64,000 nucleotides of DNA from Petrosia ficiformis (Eukaryota > Porifera > Demospongiae > Haplosclerida > Petrosiidae): NCBI GenBank assembly GCA_947044365.1, contig OX345636.1, positions 4,794,001 to 4,858,000 of the forward strand, written 5' to 3'. Under the pieces are notes generated by a model, which was not told the DNA's origin, did no database searches, and saw only the letters and a list, made by a program, of their open reading frames with translations. The position numbers were made by a program, and so were the translations under genes. Below, one piece after another: positions 49,047 to 61,560 of the stretch (position 1 is the stretch's first letter; every line of letters begins with the position of its first letter).

Positions 49047-50616
49047 GGGTACTTATAAAACCAGGAACGGAACGGAACCAAGAACGGAACGGAACAGAAC
49101 TACAGTCATGGGTATCCCAGACCCTCCCACGAGTCAGTTACTCGTGTACTAGCCTATATATTACTATTAAACTTTACTACTTTACTGGTAACATGTTTTG
49201 TAGTTTATAATTACCTGTTGTCAAACTTTGTTAGTTGTGGTGGTGGTACGTAGATGACGGAAAACTTGTGCCATTAGACAATCATTTATAATAAATTTTA
49301 ACTCATTTATCACTCGCAAATTATAATTATAGTAACCACACCCATCATTTCATTTTTTAATAACAACTGTATGTTTCACACTTCACTGATTGATAAATGA
49401 ATAAGTCATCAATAAATGAAAAAAAAGCTGCTGCTTCACACTTTCAATTAATAGGTGAAATAAGTGAGGTATGTGATAAATGGTCAACAAAGTGAGGTAT
49501 GTGATAAATGGTCAACAATGAATATACTCAGTTCTACCGATAGATAGTTATGTGAAATAGGAATAAGTCATCAATGAATGTACTTAAGGTTGTAGTCTTT
49601 TCCATGGGCGGATGCTACTCCAATCAGTTTCTAGTCTTGCAAGCTTCTTGCTGCATACAATCTGGTTCCATTCTGTATTTTTTGGAAGCCACACCCACCC
49701 GGATGTATAATTATTGGGCCTAAATGTTTTCACTGATAGTTTATTTTCAGAAACAAACCTAAACACGCCCCACGGGTGGTGGAGGGGGCGGTGGGTGGGA
49801 AACCATGGCGGGTAACTGTAGTTGCTCTCTGAGAAAGATCGGAGTTTGATAGTGCCTAGAAAGGTAGATTTTATGGTTTCAGTGAAAAGCTACAGAATTC
49901 AGCTTTCTTCAGCCTCTTGTAACTATAAAAGTAAAATGAATTTCCAGAAAACGGCTCTATTTGTTTTCTCTAAATGCATTGTACTTGGTGCATGCCATGA
50001 TTGGTGGGCGTGGCTTTCTCCGTTTTGTACTTATTGCGATTACAAAAATGGACATTTTATATATGTTTTATCACTTCCAGGACCCTATAAAGGTGATTAG
50101 AAGATATGAAGGTTACCATTACACCAGGTTAGAGTCATATTATATAATATTCTATTTTGAAACTGATTGGAGTCGCATCCGCCCACTTCCTAGTACCACC
50201 TTAACTTGTGAAGAAAAAAACTATTGCTTCACACTTCCACTGGGGGTACTCCAAACTGCTCAAACAAATGAAACCTGTGAAGTGAAGTTAGAATCATGTC
50301 ATCAGGCACATGGAGCATTGAAGGATGAAAACCTGGATGTTTCAAAAGGACACATTGCTTCATGAAGTGGTAATATGTGTTTTCCTCTTTCTTTGTTAAT
50401 TTGAGTTCCTGAGATGTGGGATCTCGATAATATCTCCTCTCTTTAAAACGAAGAACTATGACTGAGTAGATCGATGTAGACAGCCATCACTGTGCACTGA
50501 AGATTCGTACCATGAGCAGTTATTTTAATAACTATTAAATAACTTTTAATAATTAATAATAGTGATAGTTCCATTCCGTTCCTGGTTCCGTTCCATTCCT
50601 GGTTTTATAAGTACCC
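49047..50616. mobile_element. Element with GGGTACTTATAAAACC ends and 9-bp duplication
   Basis: The inverted ends begin GGGTACTTATAAAACCAGGA and continue for about 45 bp with repeated GGAACGGAAC units. The flank cagctgttg is present at 49038-49046 and 50617-50625, a perfect 9-bp target duplication. Inside there is a second inverted pair around gggcggatgctactccaat. Frames at 49822-50365 are not recognised. Probably a non-autonomous MULE-type element. Confidence 0.85.
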
Positions 50617-51428
50617 CAGCTGTTGTGTGTAGAATTTGTTTTGTACTTCAGATTCGCAGTCTATGTTGGAATAATTCAATAATTTATACAGATTACATGT
50701 ATGCATGTTTGCTAATTTATCACTCACAAGGAATGTTGCTAGATTCAACCACTATGTCAAAACTGATAAGTTGCTTAGAAGTGTTAAACTACTAATAGAA
50801 AAACGATTGAGATCAGGGACCCTAGTATTACAATGAAGGTACTTTGTCATGTATATGAAATCTGCTCAATATTTGAGCCCTCTGGCTACTAATATTAATT
50901 AACATACATGAGATATCAAATGTCTCATGTGATGTACATTACCTGATACCAAATTAAACTTGGTAAATCAATAATCCAACAGTCACTGATTGGTCACCAT
51001 CACAATCCAATCCGCCAATTAAAATCAAATGAGATGTCACTTTTCCATTTGATGATTTAGTATTTATTATAGCACTGGCATGGAAACTTCTTTCCTTAGG
51101 CCACTTCACTGTAGTATCGGGTGATTTTACTACTTTACGAAAGTCCTATAGTATTAGTATTGCAAACAAAAGTTGATATAATTCATAATAAAAGGCGTTC
51201 TATATTACTACTAAGTGTGAGAGGTTCGTAATCTTTACACACAAATTATAATTATAATTATCAATATCAGGAGTCATAATAATATTAAAAGATTAGTATT
51301 CCATAACATTAATTACTCTTTTTTGCAGTGTAAGAATTTTGTATAGTTCTCTCGTCTCTATGCCATTTCCTTACAGTCACCAAAATAGCAACACCTGCAC
51401 TCCAAAAATTTCATTTATGTATTAAACA

Positions 51429-52561
51429 CAGTGGCGGAGCTGAACCCGGGCCTACACGGGCCTGGGAACGGGCATCAGCGAGCAGCGTTAATGATATTCA
51501 TTTCTCTATAATAAATTCATTTCTGTATTAATTAAATTCATTAATCATTATCATTATTATCAAATAAAAAATTTACATATCACGTGTTGAAGTGCTGAAG
51601 TGATATCATGAGTAGACAGCTGTCCTTATTCAATTATATGGGTGCCAGAAATCCTAGAACTGATAATGGTTAGCATTAAACTGTACATTTTGTTTACAAA
51701 CAGGTTATAGTGGTGCATGATTGTTACAGATAAGAGCAATCAGTCATCTCAAGTTCATAATATATACTGAGTTATCACTGGTTAATTAATTTGTATTAGT
51801 GCCATAGTCAAGACTCAGGCTGCACTGACTTACCTTATTACTTACATTTAATCATAATTCTTATAGCATTTCTTTATGCCTAAATTAAAGCTGAGATTGC
51901 ATCAGAATCACTCTTCAGCATTGTATATGAAATTTTTTATGGCCCGTAGGGCCATCCATATAATTGCTTTCCACGGGGTTTAATGTATATATATATATAA
52001 TATATATATATATTCTTGTGTCACTTGCGCGACTATGCGTTGTATACGTAGTTAAGGAAGTTGTGTCATTCCCGGGGGCTCGGTCAATTAATGGGCGTGG
52101 CGTGGCGCGTAAAAGAACGCGCGTTTGAGCTACAGACCAGCCAGGAAGATTCAGAAAGGATGTAAAACTGCTAATAACTGTTGTATATAGCAGAGAAACA
52201 GTATAGATATTATGCAAGAATCTTTAACAAGTAAGTATGATAAGTTATTGAGTTTCAAACACGAGGAAGTCATCATTTAGAACCTTGAAGGAGTACCTCA
52301 GTCAGTTCATCAGACATCTGTGTATTTAGACTGCAATTAGGCTTACACTTACGTCTTCAGGCCCCAGGAGTACACAGAAAGGTAGAGACACTAGTGCCAT
52401 CAGCAATGCTTAATACATAGTCATCACAAAGCAAATATATTATATAGGGATGTTTTTTTCTCTATATACACTTGTTTTCTGGGGGGGGGCAAGCCCCTCC
52501 CACACACCCCCCCCCCCCCCTCTTGGGCCCTACCATCGATCAGGAGCCAGCTCCGCCACCT
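51429..52561. mobile_element. hAT-like element with 8-bp duplication and nested repeat X
   Basis: The ends CAGTGGCGGAGCTG (left) and its near inverse (right; the last two bases differ). The flank attaaaca occurs at 51421-51428 and 52562-52569. A copy of repeat X lies inside. It sits in intron 3 of copy B. Confidence 0.7.
51935..52230. mobile_element. Repeat X copy c
   Basis: Starts ggcccgtagggccatcc, contains the AT run (51988-52012) and the tatgcgttgtatacgtagtt core without interruption, so it serves as the reference for the split copies. Its far end is degraded. Confidence 0.65.
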
Positions 52562-52886
52562 ATTAAACAATTTCAGCAGTTCAAGAGTATTGTATTATGT
52601 TTTTCCTTCTGTGTTCTATCTGTTGCTAAATGCAAGAATGCGCTCTCAGTATTTGTTTATAGCACACTGGATTAGGCACTCAATGGAATTAAAATTAATT
52701 ATTAATTAAAACATATTTTGCTTCTATGGAATTCAAATAACAAATAGCTTTCCATACTATCAATTAATGAGCCAGATGAGTGTTTCGTGTAAATGGGTGG
52801 GCTCATTTACTAATTACTTAATTGTGTAAACAGCTAATTAATTTACTAATGAGGGAAAGTGTGGCTGGGTACACTCATCATAGTGA

Positions 52887-52888
<2 letters not shown>

Positions 52889-52966
<78 letters not shown>
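52889..52966. repeat. AT dinucleotide microsatellite
   Basis: An uninterrupted (AT)n run of about 78 bases in intron 3 of copy B. Confidence 0.95.
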
Positions 52967-52969
<3 letters not shown>

Positions 52970-53879
52970 TATATAACAATCTCAGTAAACAATGCATAAA
53001 TACAAATATTCCAATATATGAATGTCAAGAATATAAATGCCTATAGGGGCTAGGTAATTTTGCCATTTATTAGACAAGATCTAAAATAATGAAGGTCTGG
53101 ATAAGTATTGGCAATTTGTTTATGATGAAACTCAACAGCTTACTACTGTATCTCGAAAACAAGTGAATAGAAACAGATCATTAACACGATGTTTACCAGT
53201 CTCATCAACTATAATCCCTCCAAACATTACACCGCTGTTGCCAGGAATTGTGTTTCTAGTAAAATAGGCACATGGAGGTGGATGAGTACCTGTTGTGACA
53301 GGTATTTTCCATTGACCTGAAGAAAATATGTGATATCACAATGATGTAATATATAATGTGAGTCATTTAATACCTGGTGATGAGGAAACACACATAATGT
53401 GCATTTCATTTGTGATAGTAAGATTTGGATAGTTAGGATGAGGAACTACTGAAAATTGACTGCAGCAGTGATGGGTGTTGGTCCAAACCCTCCCAAAACC
53501 AGCAAATTATATTCACCATTGGTGTTAATGTTTATCATTCCACAGCCACGTTTTCTCGTTGGTTCATTATCAGGAGAAATACTAACAATTTCTTCCCAAT
53601 TATTAGTAAGCGAATTTAGTTGATTTAAGTTATTGTGATAACAGTCAAGAGGTTTACAGCTTCCTCCAAAATACAATAAATTGTTCTCTATGCTAGTACA
53701 AGCATAGCCCATCACTCCTTCAGGTAGATTACCCGTAATCAAAGTCCTCTCTGAATCAAATGTAGATAAATGAAATATATCAACAGTTGATGCACTATTT
53801 CTCATATCCTTGCTGTCGTTTGCGAAAGGTCTAGGAAGATCATTCTCGTCTTCTCCCCACCAATACAAGCTAGCTTGCT

Positions 53880-55050
53880 TGGTAAGATATCACATGATCT
53901 CTTTTTGGAATTTCCTAGCTTATAGTACATTCTTATTATTATAAATACGTTTATAGTACTACAGTATTAATTGCATTCATAGTTGAAACGTTTGTTGCCG
54001 TAATTTTTGTTGTTCATTTTTTCATTTATTTTCACATTCATTATTATACAGTTGTTTACTGATGGTCAAAACTGAAGTTGTAAACTTTTCCATTTAAAAG
54101 TTATGAACAAATGAGAATAACCCACCACAAAAATGCATTTTTATTCGCAAGTACACAAGATAGAAATTAGAAAGTTGCTGCACAGAAATAGCCAACTAGG
54201 ATCTACAGTTCTACGAAGGGATTTCTTGTTATCTCTAACATATTATACATAGTGGACATGTATCTTCACGGGTTATTATAGCTGAGGGAAAGGAAGTGGT
54301 AGTTATGTAACTGTGGGATCATAAGCAATTAATAATATTTGTAAGCATATACGTATTTATAAAAATTATTATCTAATAAAAATTATGATATTTACACTAT
54401 TGTATACTAATACTACTAATGATAAACTTGTTACTGTAGTTATTGTACTATAAGCATTGGACTGCCAGGTGACAAGCTTTAGACTTCTTGTGGCATTCCA
54501 GACATGCTGTTAGTCAAATAGAAAATAGGCAACATCTGCATGTGAAAAAGAATGATAATCAATTCATAAATAGACTGACCCTTCAAAAATGATCAAGCCT
54601 CATAATTAAAAATTGAGGTGTTAAATGTTAATGCAATTATGATTGTATGATATTTCACTTATACTAGAATTTCTTTTTACTATTCTTGTTTCCATTGTTT
54701 TTTCCAAAGGCGTTGTTTTATAATTATGATTGTTTAATGACTTCATTTCTGTCAATGAAAGAAAGCAATTCTTCTGCATAATGATAATGCTAATTAAAAT
54801 TATATTTCAAACACATGCATTCTTATATATGATATATTCATTGCTTATTACATTTAACAGTATGGACAGTAACCTATGTACATGTGTTTAAAAATATTCA
54901 CACATGTATGTACGGTTAATTACATTCCCTCAACCCAAGTAATTTCCCTACCCCTATGCTTGTAATAATTGATAGTTCTAAATACTTCATTAAAAATAAG
55001 AGAAACAATAACACATTACTAAAATATTGTCTACACACACAAAAATACAC
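53880..55050. other. Spacer between copies B and C
   Basis: 3' flank of copy C and the broken 5' side of copy B. The part around 54490-54620 resembles 22100-22230 (both have an aaatagaaaatag-like stretch followed by tgaaaaagaatg), a trace of an older duplication. No gene is seen. Confidence 0.45.
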
Positions 55051-55053
55051 ATA

Positions 55054-58000
55054 TTATATTGCATTTATGTCTTCCAGTACTTTTCCTATTTTGGGACGAA
55101 ACTGTGGATCACGACTTGTACAACGCTCTACTAATGTTTTGATAGATGGATACTGAACTTCACAAATTTGTCCCTCCCTTTCGAAAGACATGGTAGATGG
55201 TAGACGACAGGTTGCCATTTCTAGTAGTAAAATACCAAAACTATAGACATCCATTGCAGGAGAATGGAGATGAGGAAAGAGGGCTTCAGGAGCCGAATAT
55301 ACTGGACTACCAGGAGCTACAGTACTCACTTGATGAAGGAAATTGGCAGACCCATAATCACACAGTTTTCCCTTCCATTTTCCATTAACTGATGGTTCCA
55401 GAAGGACATTTGCACTGCTGACATCACGATGAAGAATTGGTTGTGGTTTCCACAGGTGAAGATAGTTGAGTGCTGCAGAGACATCACGACCGATTATGAG
55501 AATCTGAAGGTGTATCAGTGGTCCCTTTTCTAGCTCTTTACGAAGACTGGTGGGCATTAGTTCAGTTAGTATAATAGGATTACCAACTCTAGTAGATCCA
55601 AGAAATTGAAGTAGGTTAGGATGACGTACACGAGAAGCAATATCCATCTCTCTTGAAAATAGTTGAAGATTGTGTTCAGCAATAATCACTTCATGGAGAC
55701 ACTTTGCTGCTACTTTAGTACCTCTGAATATAGCAACCTTCACTTCACCCCATCCTCCTTTCCCTAGAATATCTTTTGTCATTTCTATTTCATTCCTGTG
55801 TAGTACCCAGTGAGGATTCTCAATTTGTGATCGAAGGCGATGAATCTCTTCATGTTGTTCTCGAATGGTGTCTTCTTTCCTTTGTGTTGTTTCATGAAGA
55901 TGATGGATATCTTGTTGAGCTTGAAGTATAGTCTGGTTATATTCCTGAACCTGTCGGTTGAGATCCTGCAGTAATAGTAAGTATGTGTGTGTATGTATGC
56001 GTGTGTGTGTGTGATGAAAGTGAGTATTGTAATAGTTATTAGTATCACAATGTTATTACTGCAATCATCATTGTTAGTGAAACACATTATAACATTTCGA
56101 TTGTTGCTTTGACTTTAAAAGCATAATTATAAAACAGTAAATTAGCCCTTATGAATGTATTACATGTGTATGTCCTATTATATGGTTATCACTAACAAAT
56201 ACCTGTGTTTGCTGTTGACTATCTTGAAAATTCTGCTGTGCATGTTGTAACTGGACTTGTGTCTCCTGTAATCTGGTATCTGATTCCTTTAGTTGGGATT
56301 GTGTCTCCTGTAGTCTGGTATTCAACAACTGTATTTCTTGTTGATGGGTTCTCTCTGTCTCCTCCCTGGCTTGTTTGGATTCAGTAAACTGTTGAAACAG
56401 GATGCTGTTTTCTACCTGCAAACTTTGATCTGATTTTCCAAATACATTTGACAGGAATCCACCACTCTCTTGTTTAGATTTTGGTATGTTTTGAGAGTTC
56501 CAGACTTCCCCCACAGTCCATACATTGTTAACATACACTATAAATAAAGATAATGTTATTGTATATCATTATGGAGTATTTGTGAAATAAGTGTATTGCA
56601 GGCATATTAGAATATGTGTAAATTCCAATGCTTTGACATGTGTCCTTATGTGTACATACCATAAAAATGGATTTTAAGTGTATGTTTCCTCACTGGGAAT
56701 GTAGTCAAATATCAATTTCCCAAGTAGTCCAAAGCTAAGCTTAAGAAATGTAATTAACTGATGCAAAACATGGACAGAAGTCATAGGATACTTGAATATC
56801 AGAACTTGAAACTATCACTAAATCTCTAACTATTGCATACTATTGTATATCATATACTGAACTTTGAAACTTAAAATTAATTGAGAAGTTATTCATACCC
56901 TCATGTGTATTAGTTATATTTATATATATTATAATCAATTACACTTTATATATAATTATATTATATATTATACTCAATTACACACACCAAATAATATTTA
57001 TGTTAGGTTAGTAAACTGAGACATAGTTAATTATGTGATCTATTGTTGTGTATCAGCAATACATCACATGATATAATAATCATACCTAATTCCACAATTA
57101 CTGTGACATCACAACCTGATACTGGGAGACTAGTATTATCAGATCGATTGTATTCTTTGTAGCCTCCAGTCACTATAATCCACACACATGATTTAGAGAT
57201 GTAATAAGTACTCATAGAGTGGTAAAATCTCTTTGTGACTGATTGAGGCAGATTTATCTGAAGAGGTGAATAAATTTATAAATTATGATTAAAATTGAAA
57301 ACAAAAATCACATTCTTATTACATTAGTACAAGAAAGAGATACGAATTTCATTTAATTAATTAATTAATTAACCCTTTGACTACTAAGTTTATTGAAAAG
57401 TGGTAAATCGATCCTTCTGCTCAGAAAACTCCAGTTGCTGTGGTCTACTGAACTCAAGTACACGGTTACTATATATATATGTTTAATTTATTAATTAGTT
57501 GTAATTAATTATGTTTTGCACATGTGATGGTTTTTTTAGGAAAATATTGTTAAACTAAATCTGATTGAATCTATGTGGAAACTGTTCCTTCAGCTACTTT
57601 GATTCCAGTATTACACTATTACATATTTAATACTCTCTTTCTACTATATAACTGTAGTTCAGATACTTAAAATTGCTCATTCAATTGTAGAAGTCTCACT
57701 TTTTCATTCTCTGATCAAGTGGACACCACTTTCCGTCACCATTATGAACACATGGTTGCAGCATGGCTATTTTATACCGTATAAGTATGTTTTATTTATC
57801 AAACTGTAGCTCTATTTATGAGCTACAAGATAGTAAAATCGGAATTACAATAACACGTATACATTCCAATTTATACAAACACACATACAGGTATGTGTTT
57901 AAAGCACATATATGCGCTTTTGGAGGTCAAGGGGTTAATGGAAGTGAGCACACCTCAACTAAATGAAATAATAATACATGATTATTGGGCTCACCACGTC

Positions 58001-60726
58001 TACGCGTGGGCGAGTCTTTAGCACTTTTGTTGTCATTCTGTCATTCATTCTGTCTGTCTGTCCCAACTTTTTAAATTTAAGCATCTGATCATAATTTGGC
58101 AAAGTTTATATATATGCTTTGAATTAGATATATCTATCCTGCCAGTGAATGTAAGACATGATATATTCCTCTAGAAAGCACAATGCTTCACCCTCTGCAT
58201 TCCATCACTTTCACAATCATATCCATTGCAATATAACAATAATTTAGTAATATTTTGATATGAATATATTACATGTGTCATGTAATGTACATTACCTGAT
58301 ACCAGATTAAACATGATAAATTGATAATCCAACAGTCACTGATTGGGTCACCATTATAATTGCGTCCTCCTATAACAATTAAATGAGACATCACTTTTTC
58401 ATTTGATGAAATAGTATTAATTATAGCACTGGCATGAACAGTTCTCCCCTCAGGCCAATCCACTGTAGAATCACATGATTTCACTACTTTCTGAAAATCC
58501 TTTAGTATTAGTAATGCAAAGAATAATATGTGAGAATTATGAATAAGTGAATAAAATTTTAGGTAAGGTATAGTATGGTATGGTATGGTATGGTATGGTA
58601 TGGTATGGTATGGTATGGTATGGCATGGTATGGTATGGTATGCTATGGTATGGTATGGTATGGTACGGTATGGTATGCTATGGTATGGTATGGTATGGTA
58701 TGGTATGGTATAGTATGGTATGGTATGGTAACATGGTATGGTATGGTATGGTATGGTATGGTATGGTATGGTATAGTATGGTATAGTATGGTATGGTATG
58801 GTATGGTATGGTATGGTATGGTATGGCATGGTATGGTATGGTATGCTATGGTATGGTATAGTATGGTATAGTATGGTATGGTATGGTATGGTATGGTATG
58901 GTATGGTATGGTATGGCATGGTATGGTATGGTATGCTATGGTATGGTATGGTATGGTATGGTATGCTATGGTATAGTATGGTATGGTATGGTATGGTATG
59001 GTATGGTATGGTATAGTATGGTATAGTATGGTATGGTATGGTATGGTATGGTATGGTATATGGTATGGTATGGTATGGTATGGTATGGTATGGTATGGTA
59101 TGGTATGGTATAGTATGGTATGGTATGGTAACATGGTATGGTATGGTATGGTATGGTATGGTATGGTATGGTATGGTATGGTATGGTATGGTATGGCATG
59201 GCATGGTATGGTATGGTATGGTAAGGTATGGTATGGTATGGTATAGTATGGTATGGTATGGTAACATGGTATGGTATGGTATGGTATGGTATGGTATGGT
59301 ATAGTATGGTATGGTATGGTATGGTATGGTATGGTATGGTATGGTATAGTATGGTATGGTATGGTATGGTATGGTATGGTATGGTATAGTATAGTCAGTG
59401 GCATAGCCAGGAAATTATAATTTGGTGACTAGAGATCATAAAAGCACAAAGCACAAAAAAGTTCATCTCTAATGAGTTATACACAAGGGGCATGCATTTC
59501 TTTGAATAGCAACGTGCCACTGAAGCCAATCTGTTAATGACAGTCAATGTCCGCACCATATAATATAGTACAGTATAAAATAGTGCTATAGTTCTTTGTC
59601 AATTGTAAATAGATCATTCAAATTCCAAAACAATTGCCACACCTTTTCTCATATGATTCACAGATAGGGCAATTAAAGTCATAATAATTATAACAATGTA
59701 CATTTTAAGTACTGAAGTAGTAACTACACACTCAACAACTCACTATTTGATCTTGAAAACAAGACAATAGATAAAGATCATTAACACGATGTTTGCCAGT
59801 CTCATCAACAGTAGTCCCTCCAAACATTACACCTCTATTACCTGGAAGTGCATTGAAAGAGAAATATGCACATGGAGGTGGACGAGTACCTGTTGTGACA
59901 GGTATTTTCCATTGACCTGAAGAAAATACTTGATATCATTATGATATAATATATAATGTGATCATGTAATACCTGGTGATGAAGATACACACATAGTGTG
60001 TATTTCATTTGTGCAACAAAGATTTGGGTTGTTAGGAAGAGGAATATATTGAAACTGAGTTTGTTTAGTAGTTGGTATTGGTCCAGCGCCTCCCAGAAAG
60101 AGGAAATTATCTTTTCCATTTGTACTGTAAGACATCATTCCACAGCCATGTTTTCTCATTGGTTCATTATCAGGAGTAATACTGACAATCTCTTCCCATT
60201 TATTACCAAGAGAATTTAGTTTGAATAAGTTATTATGAAAACAGCCATTAAGTTTACAGCTTCCTCCAAAGAAGAATATCTCGTTTTCTAGGTCAGTACA
60301 AGTGTAGGATAACACTCCAGAAGGTGGATTTCCAATAGTGAGTTTCCTCTCCCATTGGAATGTAGGTAAATGAAATATATTGACAGATGATGTGATCCAT
60401 CTCTTATCTTCATTGTCATGCACCATAGGGAGATTCTTCTGGTTACCTCCCCAGCAATATATACTATCCTTTATAATTATAGTGGAATGTTTAGTCCTCC
60501 ATTTGATCTCATAGCCATCTAGATAATAAACAAGTTTCAATATAATATGATTGTATTAGCATAACAAGTAAAATGCATGATACATATTTAACAATTAATA
60601 ATATTATCAACACGAACATTTTAATTAGCCTAATATTATACAACAATTGTATAATGAGGTATTTTCAAGAGATATTTAGGTATCTGATATTTGTAAGATA
60701 TTTATAACTAACTCACCAGTAGCCAT
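55054..60726 (-). CDS. Kelch-coiled coil-TKL-like kinase, copy C, complete
   Basis: Seven exons with GT-AG introns: 60726-60717, 60518-59973, 59916-59744, 58499-58296, 57257-57086, 56537-56203 and 55965-55054. They sum to 2352 nt, giving 783 residues plus a TAA stop. Residues 1 to about 365 are kelch repeats (YCWGG, FFFGG, LFLGG, VIGG). About 370-530 is a Gln/Glu-rich coiled coil. From about 540 to the end is a kinase: GKGGWGEVK loop, VAAK lysine, ILHRDVSSAN catalytic loop, CDYGSA in place of DFG, and a PEAL activation-end motif. The Asp of DYG is kept, so activity is possible. No signal peptide or membrane segment, so cytosolic. Substrate is unknown; a scaffolded RAF/RIP-like signalling role is an inference. 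A transposon lies 92 bp upstream of the start. Confidence 0.9.
58565..59395. repeat. TATGG pentanucleotide satellite, about 830 bp
   Basis: Nearly pure TATGG units with scattered variants (tatag, tatgc, tggca) and an acatgg interruption seen three times, which suggests higher-order duplication inside the array. It fills intron 3 of copy C. All long frames over it on both strands are artefacts. Confidence 0.97.
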
Positions 60727-60817
60727 TATCCACTAGAGAGAAGAAAAATGATAAAGATTGTAATGAACTATACCATTGATCTGCCAACTAAGATGTCATG
60801 TGATCCATAATCTTGTC

Positions 60818-61551
60818 TAGTCTAGCAAGCCAGCCCCTTCGCTCGAGGAGGAAGGGTCTGGTGAACTGCCAAAAATCTACTTGCTACTGGCTGCAAGAAT
60901 CGTGCAGCCCAATCAGATTACAGGAAAACTCGTTAATCATATTGATGAGCATAAGATGGCGTCCGAAAGACTAAATGCTGTTTGCGAAAAAACTGTTTGT
61001 TTAATTAAAGCTATAACTAGAAAATGGAATTGTGGGTGATAGGAAAATGTTCGTAGCTTGACCTGGTAAAGTCGTCAGTGTTCGTAAAATCATTTCAGTG
61101 ACCAAAAAGTAAACCTTGTCGTTCTGACAGCTGTCTTTTATGATTCAATATTGTTATACTTGTGTTGGTAAGTATAGGTTCAGCTACAAAAATCAGAGAA
61201 GGTTTTATGCTGGATGTGTCATTTATGCTGAAGTTGACAGAGATAAGAATTATCAAGTCAGTATATAGTGTGACACTGAACTATTGTATGTTTTAGCCCA
61301 TGAAGAGATACTGAAATGCAAACTGACTTACTTTTCAGTAAGTATACATTCAGAATACTTGCAACTGACTTACTCTGCTCTTTCATTAAACAATCACTAC
61401 TGTCTTTTTTTCCACAACAAGAACGGATTGGCCATAGCCATATTTCAATTCGTGACGTCATTCAATAATTACAACCCATAAAATACAAGTTACTTGTTGG
61501 CAGTTCACCAGACTCTTCCTCCTCAAGCGAAGGGGCTGGCTTGCAAGACTA
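60818..61551. mobile_element. TAGTCT-family element, 734 bp, 9-bp duplication
   Basis: The ends TAGTCTAGCAAGCCAGCCCC and their near inverse cover about 50 bp and include AAGGGTCTGG. The flank aatcttgtc is present at 60809-60817 and 61552-61560, a perfect 9-bp duplication. The interior has a short plus frame starting ATGGCGTCC at 60956 but no known domain. It lies just upstream of kelch-kinase copy C and may have replaced or separated its promoter. Confidence 0.9.
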
Positions 61552-61560
61552 AATCTTGTC

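Larger units (their letters stand above)
43680..53877 (-). pseudogene. Kelch-coiled coil-kinase gene, copy B, decayed
   Basis: Exons matching copy C: about 53877-53374, 53316-53144, 51145-50943, 46720-46552, 45395-44909 and 44513-43680. Exon 1 and the start of exon 2 are missing. Lesions: a frameshift near 53460, a one-base loss in exon 4 (203 rather than 204 nt, near 50980), an in-frame TGA in exon 5 (GGFREV then stop) and a frameshift in the coiled-coil exon near 45205. The kinase exon is open: GKGGWGEVK glycine loop, VAVKCLHE lysine, IIHRDVTSSN loop, SDFGSA and an APE motif. Introns are swollen by several transposons. Unless a shorter transcript starts downstream, the gene is dead. Confidence 0.8.

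Noticed and set aside
58278..59404. Long frames on both strands rich in Tyr-His-Thr-Ile-Pro or Met-Val-Trp-Tyr-Gly
   Set aside because: They are translations of the TATGG pentamer array; several frames stay open only because the unit has no stop codon. The real exon 4 of copy C lies just outside the array.
59397..59412. hAT-like end cagtggcatagcc
   Set aside because: Only one end was seen; no inverse partner or 8-bp duplication was found nearby, so no element is claimed.
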